Positions 57,439 to 64,000 of a stretch of DNA of 64,000 bases are shown in pieces (positions within the stretch are counted from its first letter, which is position 1; every line of letters begins with the position of its first letter). Source of the DNA: Hydrogenophaga pseudoflava (GTDB lineage: Bacteria > Pseudomonadota > Gammaproteobacteria > Burkholderiales > Burkholderiaceae_C); contig NZ_JAVHJP010000002.1 in assembly GCF_031020795.1 (NCBI RefSeq), forward strand, positions 186,001 through 250,000. Direction: 5' to 3'. Below the pieces are notes generated by a model. That model did not search any database. It saw only the letters and a list, made by a program, of their open reading frames with translations, and was not told the origin of the DNA. Position numbers and translations under genes: made by a program.

Positions 57439-57809
57439 GCACCAAGATCCTGATCGCCGACGACGAGCCCAACATCCTGATTTCGCTGGAGTTCCTGATG
57501 AAGCGCGAGGGCTACGAGGTGGTGTTGGCGCGCGACGGCCAGGAGGCCATGGACACCATCCTGCGCGAACGGCCCGCGCTGGTGCTGCTGGACGTGATGA
57601 TGCCGATCAAGACCGGCTTCGACGTCTGCTGCGAGGTGCGCGCCCACGAAGCGGTGAGAGACACGCTGATCGTCATGCTCACGGCCAAAGGGCGCGACAC
57701 CGACGTGGCCAAGGGCCTGGCGCTGGGCGCCAACGCCTACATGACCAAGCCGTTCTCGACCAAGGAGCTGGTGCAGAAAGTGCGGGAGCTGTTGGGGGGC
57801 GGTCCATGA
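57435..57809 (+). CDS. Single-domain (CheY-like) response regulator
   Basis: 124 residues, receiver domain only. Acidic pocket Asp9/Asp10, phosphoacceptor Asp53 (LVLLDVMMP), Thr83 and Lys105 (MTKPF) are all present. There is no DNA-binding output domain, unlike the LuxR-type CrbR that usually partners CrbS. It must therefore signal by protein contact. Starts in overlap with the kinase and overlaps the next gene, so the three are translated together. Confidence 0.92.
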   Translation: MSTKILIADDEPNILISLEFLMKREGYEVVLARDGQEAMDTILRERPALVLLDVMMPIKTGFDVCCEVRAHEAVRDTLIVMLTAKGRDTDVAKGLALGANAYMTKPFSTKELVQKVRELLGGGP

Positions 57810-60001
57810 GTCTTCAGAAAAAGACCGACCCGCGCCTGTGGTGGCTGCTGGTCGCCGCCGCAGTGGCCTCCCTGCTGTGGCTGGGGGCGACCTTTGGCCT
57901 CATCGGCTCGGCCATGGACGCGCAGGAACGTTCAGCGGTTCTGCAGACGGTGGGCGACCGGCTGGTGCTGATCGTGCTGACCTGGACCGCGGGCATGGCG
58001 GTGATCGGCTGGGGCCTCAAGCGCTGGTTCGACCTGTGGGTCACGCCGTCGGTGCAACTGGCCGAAGAGGCCCAGGTGCTGCTCAAGACCGACGTGGCGC
58101 GCGAGCTCACGCCCAAGGGCAACGCCGAGACCAAGGTGCTGGTGGGGCTGTTCAACCAGCTGGTGGCCCAGCGCGAAGACCTGCGCCGTGAGATGGACCA
58201 CAAGGTGCACGAGGCGGCGCGCGGCATCGAGCAGGAAAGGAGCCGGCTGGCCGCGCTGATGTCGGAGCTGACCCAGAGCGTGGTGGTTTGCAACCTGGAC
58301 GGGCGCATCCTGCTCTACAACAACCGGGCGCGCATGCAGTTCCGCGCGCTGTCGCAGGCGCCGGCTGTGGCCGGCGGGGCCGAGCTGATCGGTCTGGGGC
58401 GGTCGGTCTACGGGGTGTTCGACCGCAAGCTGGTGGCGCACGCGCTGGAAAACATCCAGCAGCGCATGGCGCGCGGCGCTGCGCAGCCTTCCGCCCAGTT
58501 CGTCACCACCACGCCGGCTGGGCAGCTGCTGCGGGTGCAGATGGCGCCGGTGCGCGCGCCGTCAGGCGATGCCAGCGACGAGGCCGGCACGGCGCTGACC
58601 GGCTTCGTGCTCATGCTGGACAACATCACGCGCGAGTTCGAGGCCGAATCGGCCAAGGACCAGGTGCTGCACACACTGACCGAGCGCAGCCGGGCGGCAC
58701 TGGCCAATATGCAGGCGGCGCTGGACATGCTGGACTACCCGGACCTCGACCCGGCCATGCGCGAGCGATTCCTGGGCGTGATCCGGGACGAGACCGGTGC
58801 CCTGAGTCGGCGCATTGGCGATCTGGAGGCTGGCTCGGCCGACAGCCTCCGGACCCGCTGGCCGCTGGAGGACATGCTGGGTGCCGACTTCGTGACCGCT
58901 GCGCTGCGGCGCGTCGAAGGGACGACCTCGCTCCCGGCATCGGTTGCCGAGGTGGATGGCGCGCTGTGGCTTCGGATCGAAAGCTTTTCGCTGATGCAGG
59001 CGCTGGTGTACCTGGCGGGGCGCCTGTCCGACGAGTTCGATGTGCGCTTCGTACAGCTGCGCCTGCAGCCCGCGACGGGCAGCGGCGGCAAGGCCTGGCT
59101 GGACCTGATCTGGAGCGGGCAGGCCATGAGCACCGAAACCGTGATGAGCTGGGAGATGGACCCGATGAAGATCGGGGGCGAGACCCAGCGCCTGACGGTG
59201 CGTGACGTGGTCGAGCGGCACAACGGCGCCTTCTGGTTCGAGCGCGAGCGCATTCGTCACCAGGCGTTCTTCCGGTTCCTGCTGCCGCTGGCCAGTCCGC
59301 AGGAGCAGGTCGATGCCGCCACTTTCGTGCGCAGCGAAAGCCGTCCCGAGTACTACGACTTCGACCTGTTCAAGGCCACCGAACAGACGCGCTCGATGGA
59401 CGATCGTTTGCTGAACGAACTGACCTACACGGTGTTCGACACCGAGACCACGGGTCTGAACCCTTCGCAGGGCGACGAGATCATCCAGATCGGTGCCGCG
59501 CGCCTGGTCAACAACAAGCTGCTGCACCAGGAGTGCTTCGAGCAACTGGTGGACCCGAAGCGCCCGATTCCGCCGGCCACGATCCCGATCCATGGCATTC
59601 AACCCGAGATGGTGGTGGGCCAGCCGACCATCGACCAGGTGCTGCCGGCCTTTCACGCCTTCGCACAGGACACGGTGCTGGTGGCGCACAACGCGGCCTT
59701 CGACATGCGCTTCCTGCAGCTCAAGGAGGGGCGGACCGGTGTGGTGTTCGACCAGCCGGTGCTGGACACACTGCTGCTGTCGGCGGTGGTTCATCCGAAC
59801 CAGGACTCGCATCGGCTGGAAGCGATCGCGGAGCGTTTCAACGTCGCCGTGATCGGCCGTCACACCGCGATGGGCGATGCCATGGTGACGGCCGAGGTGT
59901 TCCTCAAACTGATTCCGCTGCTGGCTGAAAAAGGCATCCACACCCTGGGCCAGGCGCGAGAGGCCGCGCAGAAGACCTATTACGCCCGGATCAGGTACTG
60001 A
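57806..60001 (+). CDS. Membrane-tethered PAS/degenerate histidine-kinase protein fused to a DEDDh exonuclease
   Basis: 731 residues. Helices at 11-35 and 52-71; a coiled linker; a PAS-like domain about 150-280 (VVCNLDGRILLYNN). Residues 285-345 look like a DHp domain without the phosphoacceptor His (SRAALANMQAALDML), and 385-496 like a HATPase core (VVERHNGAFWFERE..FRFLLPLA) that lacks the G1/G2 boxes. The C-terminal 540-731 is a DnaQ-type exonuclease with intact DEDDh residues: Asp545, Glu547, Asp633, His686, Asp691. It overlaps the response-regulator gene. Function is unknown; see findings. Confidence 0.85.
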   Translation: MSLQKKTDPRLWWLLVAAAVASLLWLGATFGLIGSAMDAQERSAVLQTVGDRLVLIVLTWTAGMAVIGWGLKRWFDLWVTPSVQLAEEAQVLLKTDVARELTPKGNAETKVLVGLFNQLVAQREDLRREMDHKVHEAARGIEQERSRLAALMSELTQSVVVCNLDGRILLYNNRARMQFRALSQAPAVAGGAELIGLGRSVYGVFDRKLVAHALENIQQRMARGAAQPSAQFVTTTPAGQLLRVQMAPVRAPSGDASDEAGTALTGFVLMLDNITREFEAESAKDQVLHTLTERSRAALANMQAALDMLDYPDLDPAMRERFLGVIRDETGALSRRIGDLEAGSADSLRTRWPLEDMLGADFVTAALRRVEGTTSLPASVAEVDGALWLRIESFSLMQALVYLAGRLSDEFDVRFVQLRLQPATGSGGKAWLDLIWSGQAMSTETVMSWEMDPMKIGGETQRLTVRDVVERHNGAFWFERERIRHQAFFRFLLPLASPQEQVDAATFVRSESRPEYYDFDLFKATEQTRSMDDRLLNELTYTVFDTETTGLNPSQGDEIIQIGAARLVNNKLLHQECFEQLVDPKRPIPPATIPIHGIQPEMVVGQPTIDQVLPAFHAFAQDTVLVAHNAAFDMRFLQLKEGRTGVVFDQPVLDTLLLSAVVHPNQDSHRLEAIAERFNVAVIGRHTAMGDAMVTAEVFLKLIPLLAEKGIHTLGQAREAAQKTYYARIRY

Positions 60002-60027
60002 ATCCTGCGGCGAAGGCCGCGTGGGGG

Positions 60028-61911
60028 TCACATCCGGTATCTCTGGGCCAGCACGCCCTGCAGCGAGGCCACCACCGCAAACGCGTCCTTGAGCTGGGTG
60101 CGTTCGAAGTTGGAGATCTCGTCGGGGTCGAGGAAGTTGTCGGGGTTCCGGCCCGCCGCGATCTGGCGCGACTGGTGCTGGATGCGCAGGAAGGCCAGGA
60201 ACTCCAGCGCATCGCGCAGGTCGCGGGCGCTCTGTTCGCTGATGGCTCCCCCGGCGGCGGCGCTGAGCAGCCGGTCGTGCGTGTTGACCGCGCTGTCGCC
60301 TCCCGCGAGGGCATAGATGCGGGCCAGGTCGACGATGGGCACGATGCCGCTGTGCTTGAGATCGATCGTGCCCTTGTGCTCGCCGCTGCGGATGGTGGAC
60401 AGCCCCTTGAACATGCCCAGCGGCGGCTGGTGCTGCAGGGCGTTGCCCACCATGTACGCCAGAAAGATGCTGTTGCCCTTGGTCCGATGGAGGACGTCCT
60501 GGCGCAGCCGGTCGAGCATTGGAATATTGCCGTGAATGGCACGCAGGTCGAAGAACACGCAGGTCAGCACGAGCGACTTGGGGTCGGGCTGGCCGGTCCA
60601 GCGCGCGAAGTACCCCATCCACCTGCGCCGTGGCTGCCGCCACTCGTCGGTCATCGCCATCATCTCGCCCGGGCAGTGCACGTAGCCACAGGCGTCGAGC
60701 CCGTTGCAGACGAAGGTCGACAGCGCCTTGAAGTAGGCCCCGTGCCGTGCCTCGTCGTAGGCGTCGTCGAGCACCATGCAGTTGTCCTGGTCGGATTTCG
60801 CAGTCTGCTCGCTGCGGGCCTGTGAACCCGCCGCCACCCACACATAGTCGACCGGGGCCGGGCCGAGCCGGGCTTCCCCCAGCTGCAGCAGCCGGCTGGT
60901 GATGGCGTCGGTGATGGCGGTGACGATGTGGCCGGTGCTGTGCGCCGAGGCCTCGGCGGCGGCCAGGCTCTGCTGCAGCCGCCGGACCTTGCCGGCCACG
61001 GCCTGCAGGCCTTCGAGCGTGGTCTGCTTGTAGATGTCGCCGGCCAGGTAGACCGCCGAGGTGCTGTGCTGCTCGGTCAGGTCGGTGGCGGTGATCATGC
61101 CGGCGATGCGCAGGCCGTCGAGCACCGGCACATGGTGGATGTTGTGGCGTGCCATCAGGAGCAGGGCGTCGAAGGCCGGGCTGTGCACGTCGATGCTCAT
61201 CGGCGCCAGGGTGGCGATGTCGGCGATGGGGCGCGAGGGGTCCAGCCCTGCGGCAATCACGCGGTTGCGCAGGTCGCGGTCGGTGATCAGGCCGAACAGC
61301 AGGTCCTGCTCGACGATCAGCGCCGATGAGACGCGTTGGTCGCTCATCACCCGGGCCGCATCGCGGATGCTGGTCTGCGGCGACAGTGTCACCGGCTCGC
61401 GCTTGATCAGGGCGCGCACCGGGGTGCTCATGAGATTGAGCGCGGGGTCGCTGGGTCCGCCGCCGTCGACCCTGACGGCCGGCACCGCACCGCTGGCATC
61501 GGGAACAGCGCCCAGGAAGTAGGTCAGGCCCGGAGTCTCGCGGAACAGGGCCTGCACCGTGAGGGCGTCCAGCCGGGTGTAGGTGACCTCCGTGAGGGCC
61601 CTGGCGCCGCAGATGCCCAGCGAATCGCCCAGGCCCAGGCCGAACAGGTCGCCGGCTTGCAGTTCCAGCACCCCATCCCCATCCCCATCGAGCAACTCCG
61701 CCCGGCCTTCGAGCAGCCAGTACAGGTGGTCCCGGAATCGCTCGCCGCCGCTCAGCCGTTCGCCGGCCGAGGCCGGCAGCAGCACCAGTGCTTTCGCGAG
61801 GGAAGACCGTGTCGCGGGCGCCAGCATGCCCAGAGCCCGGTGATTGTCCAGTGCGCGGGCCAGCAGGAGGGGAGACACAGAGGCGTTGTCCATGGGCAGC
61901 GAGCAGGTCAT
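60028..61911 (-). CDS. cNMP-binding/CBS/DUF294 nucleotidyltransferase-like protein
   Basis: 627 residues: cyclic-nucleotide-binding-like domain (about 20-130), two CBS domains (about 160-295), DUF294 nucleotidyltransferase (about 320-455) with GSQARSEQTAKSDQDN, whose Asp pair binds metal, and a DUF294 C-terminal helical domain (about 480-620). Related DUF294 and CBS proteins are encoded next to actP and an exonuclease in other proteobacteria (my recollection for Pseudomonas). GlnD-like chemistry has been suggested. Start: 61911, or ATG at 61893. It faces the exonuclease gene convergently, 26 bases apart. Confidence 0.87.
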   Translation of the reverse strand: MTCSLPMDNASVSPLLLARALDNHRALGMLAPATRSSLAKALVLLPASAGERLSGGERFRDHLYWLLEGRAELLDGDGDGVLELQAGDLFGLGLGDSLGICGARALTEVTYTRLDALTVQALFRETPGLTYFLGAVPDASGAVPAVRVDGGGPSDPALNLMSTPVRALIKREPVTLSPQTSIRDAARVMSDQRVSSALIVEQDLLFGLITDRDLRNRVIAAGLDPSRPIADIATLAPMSIDVHSPAFDALLLMARHNIHHVPVLDGLRIAGMITATDLTEQHSTSAVYLAGDIYKQTTLEGLQAVAGKVRRLQQSLAAAEASAHSTGHIVTAITDAITSRLLQLGEARLGPAPVDYVWVAAGSQARSEQTAKSDQDNCMVLDDAYDEARHGAYFKALSTFVCNGLDACGYVHCPGEMMAMTDEWRQPRRRWMGYFARWTGQPDPKSLVLTCVFFDLRAIHGNIPMLDRLRQDVLHRTKGNSIFLAYMVGNALQHQPPLGMFKGLSTIRSGEHKGTIDLKHSGIVPIVDLARIYALAGGDSAVNTHDRLLSAAAGGAISEQSARDLRDALEFLAFLRIQHQSRQIAAGRNPDNFLDPDEISNFERTQLKDAFAVVASLQGVLAQRYRM

Positions 61912-62011
61912 GGGAAGTGAATTGATCCTACACCTGCGCCCTTGAGGCTCAGGGTAAACCCTCTCGGTGTTTGACCGTAGGGGTACCGTTGTTCGACAAG
62001 TTTGTAAGGAG

Positions 62012-62026
62012 TTGGTAAGTTACCAA
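62012..62026. promoter_or_regulatory. TTGGTAA-G-TTACCAA palindrome before the membrane protein gene
   Basis: Perfect 7-base arms with 1-base centre, AT-rich inside GC-rich DNA. AGGG-TAAA-CCCT (61951-61962) and GGTACC lie just upstream. All are in the divergent promoter region between the DUF294 gene and the 62033 gene, so an operator is likely, but which regulator is unknown. Confidence 0.45.
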
Positions 62027-62032
62027 ATCAGA

Positions 62033-62356
62033 ATGGTCTCACCGTTACACGACGCTTACATGCTGACGTTCATTCTCGCCATCAAGCTGATAGCCGAAAT
62101 CGCCCTCATGGCGCTGTTCGGGCAGTGGGTGCTGGGGCTGCTCGCGGGACAACGCAAGTCCACCAACTTGTTCTACCAGGTGCTGGAGCAGATCGGGCGC
62201 CCCTTTGTGCTGCTCGCGCGCTTCATCACGCCGCGTTTCGTGCTGGAACGCCACCACCCGCTGGTGGCGTTTCTGCTGTTGGGGTTGGTCTGGGCCGGTG
62301 CGACGGTGGCCAAGATCTCCCACTGCGTGAAGATCGGGGTCCAGCTGTGTCAATGA
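62033..62356 (+). CDS. Hypothetical membrane protein of a TPR-protein pair
   Basis: 107 residues from ATG 62033; ATG 62060 (MLTFILAIKL) is equally possible and AAGGAG at 62006-62011 suits neither well. Two helices (about 12-32 and 74-94), with FYQVLEQIGRPFVLLARFITPRF between. The ATGA stop overlap with the TPR gene shows coupling. No known family; no function proposed. Confidence 0.65.
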   Translation: MVSPLHDAYMLTFILAIKLIAEIALMALFGQWVLGLLAGQRKSTNLFYQVLEQIGRPFVLLARFITPRFVLERHHPLVAFLLLGLVWAGATVAKISHCVKIGVQLCQ

Positions 62357-62928
62357 AGAGATGGCTCGATGACTGGTACCTGCGCTGGCAGGTCAGGTTG
62401 CTCCTGCTGGCGGGCCAAAAAAAGCAGGCCCTGGCCCGCACCGGGCATCAGCTGGCGACGCGCCCGGACGACGCCTATGCGCTCGCGACCCGTGCCCATC
62501 TGCAGGCCGAGATGGGCGACAAGCAGGGCGCCATCGAATCGATCGAACGGCTGGTCCAGGTGCAGCCGCAACAGGCCTCGGCCTGGTTCAACCTGGGATT
62601 TCTGCGGGAAGAGGCGGGGCGCCTGGAGCAGGCCGAGCAAGCCTTCCGACGCGCCACCGACATCGAGCCGAAACTGGATCGCGCCTGGTACGGCCTGGCG
62701 CTGTGCCTGATCCGCCTGCGTCGCTTCGACGACGCCGTGGTGGCTCTGCGCAAGAACACCGAGTTGCAACCCATGAGCCCGTACGGCTGGTACCAGCTGG
62801 CCCGGGTTCATGTCGACCGGCACGAGCCCGAAGAGGCGGCGAAGATCATTCGCCATCTCCGAAAGTTCGAGCCGAAAGTGGCGGCACAGCTCGAACGCGA
62901 GACGGGTCTGGGCGTGGCCCCGACCTGA
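62353..62928 (+). CDS. Tetratricopeptide-repeat protein
   Basis: 191 residues with about four TPR units starting near residue 25: pattern of Ala/Gly/Leu/Tyr/Ala/Phe/Ala/Pro as in AWFNLGFLREEAGRLEQAEQAFRRATDIEP. N-terminal 25 residues are amphipathic, not a signal. Likely a protein-interaction scaffold for the preceding membrane protein; cytosolic or membrane-associated. A GC hairpin follows the stop at 62929-62957. Confidence 0.8.
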   Translation: MKRWLDDWYLRWQVRLLLLAGQKKQALARTGHQLATRPDDAYALATRAHLQAEMGDKQGAIESIERLVQVQPQQASAWFNLGFLREEAGRLEQAEQAFRRATDIEPKLDRAWYGLALCLIRLRRFDDAVVALRKNTELQPMSPYGWYQLARVHVDRHEPEEAAKIIRHLRKFEPKVAAQLERETGLGVAPT

Positions 62929-62957
62929 ATTCCGGCCGGCGATGCGCCGGCAGGAAT
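62929..62957 (+). terminator. Hairpin after the TPR gene
   Basis: TTCC-GGCCGGC, loop GATGC, GCCGGC-A-GGAA, one mismatch. No U-tract follows, so termination is uncertain; it may instead stabilise the 3' end. Confidence 0.4.
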
Positions 62958-63080
62958 CCGTCTGGCGCTGGCGCTGTGACGCATGCATGCTCATGCACGG
63001 GTCGGTTGCAAGCCACCGGAAGGAGACGGGTGGCGCCCGTGATCTGCCCGAAAGGGTGTTCTTGAAAAGAGGTCGATGCC

Positions 63081-63341
63081 ATGGAATTGACTGAGAACCA
63101 CCGCCGATACTGGCGGAAAAACCTGAACATCACCGCCATATTGCTTGCAATCTGGTTCGTGGTGACCTTTGTGGTGGGCTACTTTGCCCGGGACCTGAGC
63201 TTCAACTTCTTTGGTTGGCCGTTCAGTTTCTGGATGGGGGCCCAAGGTGCGCTGGTGGTGTACTGCCTGATCATTGGCTACTACGCCTGGTACATGAACC
63301 GTCTGGACGTCGAACACGGCGTCGAAGAAACCGAGGAGTGA
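63081..63341 (+). CDS. DUF4212 sodium/solute symporter small subunit
   Basis: 86 residues, two helices (about 18-37 and 50-72), with NHRRYWRKNLNITAILLAIWF at about 6-26, typical of the VC_2705-type small subunit (TIGR03647). Always paired with an SSS-family acetate/propionate-type permease, here 4 bases downstream. Confidence 0.92.
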   Translation: MELTENHRRYWRKNLNITAILLAIWFVVTFVVGYFARDLSFNFFGWPFSFWMGAQGALVVYCLIIGYYAWYMNRLDVEHGVEETEE

Positions 63342-63345
63342 CACC

Positions 63346-64000
63346 ATGGCAGGCATGTTTGAAACAGCGGGTACTGGCGGAGGCTCCAACAAGGCCTTCA
63401 AGCAGCAACTCAACAAGGTCTACACCTGGTACACCGGGGGCTTCTTCATCTTTGTGGTGACGTTGGGCATCCTTGAACAGATAGGGCTCTCGCGCGAATG
63501 GATCGGCTTCATTTTCCTGCTGGCCACCGTGGGCCTGTATGCCGGCATCGGCATCATGAGCCGCACCACCGACGCCGCGGAGTACTACGTGGCGGGGCGC
63601 CGGGTTCCGGCGGTCTACAACGGCATGGCGACCGGTGCCGACTGGATGTCGGCGGCGTCCTTCATCGGCATGGCCGGCACGCTTTACCTGACCGGCTATG
63701 GCGGCCTGGCCTTCATCATGGGCTGGACCGGCGGCTACTGCCTGGTGGCGCTGTTCCTGGCACCCTACCTGCGCAAGTTCGGCCAGTTCACCATCCCTGA
63801 CTTTCTCGGTGAGCGCTACGGCGGCAACCTGCCGCGTTTCATTGGCATTGTTGCGGCCATCCTGTGCTCGTTCACCTACGTGGTCGCCCAGATCTATGGC
63901 GTGGGTCTGATCACTTCGCGTCTGACCGGTGTGGCCTTCGAGCTGGGCATTTTCCTGGGCCTCGGCGGCATTCTGGTGTGCTCTTTCCTCGGCGGTATGC
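63346..64000 (+). CDS. Sodium:solute symporter family permease (partial)
   Basis: First 218 codons of an SSS transporter of the VC_2705 subfamily; the window ends inside the gene. Signature TTDAAEYYVAGRRVPAVYNGMATGADWMSAASFIGMAG at about residues 70-107 is the N-terminal SSS motif. Paired with DUF4212 and clustered with a CrbS-like kinase, so probably an acetate or other short-chain carboxylate carrier. C-terminal part not visible. Confidence 0.92.
   Translation, partial: MAGMFETAGTGGGSNKAFKQQLNKVYTWYTGGFFIFVVTLGILEQIGLSREWIGFIFLLATVGLYAGIGIMSRTTDAAEYYVAGRRVPAVYNGMATGADWMSAASFIGMAGTLYLTGYGGLAFIMGWTGGYCLVALFLAPYLRKFGQFTIPDFLGERYGGNLPRFIGIVAAILCSFTYVVAQIYGVGLITSRLTGVAFELGIFLGLGGILVCSFLGGM

Overview
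The window is 64 kb of high-GC chromosomal DNA from a betaproteobacterium, most probably a Comamonadaceae member close to Hydrogenophaga (inference). Reasons: EF-P carries Arg32 next to the rhamnosyltransferase gene earP; hupB-tRNA-Val-ppiD-tRNA-His and surE-pcm-nlpD are in the order usual for Burkholderiales; and a CCCCCTG/CAGGGGG intergenic stem typical of the family lies at 12751-12800. I see no insertion sequence, prophage, CRISPR array, rRNA or plasmid feature. Nearly every base is in an ordinary, densely packed gene; the only gap over 300 bases is 40995-41314.

Layout. 161-6148: a six-gene Mrp/Mnh Na+/H+ antiporter operon (A with fused B, then C, D, E, F, G). 6000-12683: an AcrR-type repressor, its near-canonical operator, and an RND efflux operon (adaptor, pump, outer-membrane factor). 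12801-23776: LOG-family hydrolase, AEC permease, efp, earP, uvrC, adenylate cyclase, pgsA, DMT exporter, and a LysR regulator divergent from a D-malate/tartrate dehydrogenase. 24057-27563: hupB, tRNA-Val(UAC), ppiD, tRNA-His(GUG), quinone oxidoreductase. 27684-32527: surE-pcm-nlpD, a DEDDy exonuclease and rlmD, with no rpoS after nlpD. 32558-34360: small lipoprotein, Bax-inhibitor-1 family protein, GlcG-like protein. 34482-40994: iron acquisition (tonB-exbB-exbD-hemP, then receptor, PKHD hydroxylase and alpha-hydroxy-acid oxidase) with Fur-like sites. 41315-43578: ahpC-ahpF.

43658-64000 is dominated by short-chain carboxylate uptake, gluconeogenesis and signalling: ActP/YjcH acetate symporter; a Ser/Thr kinase-UspA fusion beside a metallophosphoesterase; an MHS-family permease with a large periplasmic loop; the PpsR/PpsA pair; a sodium-solute-symporter/histidine-kinase fusion with a single-domain response regulator; a membrane protein joining a PAS domain, a degenerate histidine-kinase core and an intact DEDDh exonuclease; a cNMP/CBS/DUF294 protein; a small membrane protein and TPR protein; and a DUF4212-plus-symporter pair cut by the window end. 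My working model (inference) is that the symporter-kinase senses carboxylate flux and that the CheY-like regulator, exonuclease fusion and nucleotide-binding DUF294 protein pass the signal on to the permeases and PEP synthase.

Most interesting: the pseudokinase-exonuclease fusion and its phosphorelay neighbourhood; the kinase-UspA/phosphatase cluster; shared inverted repeats upstream of carboxylate permease genes; and a set of genes with a -10 box only 6-7 bases from the start codon, suggesting leaderless mRNAs.
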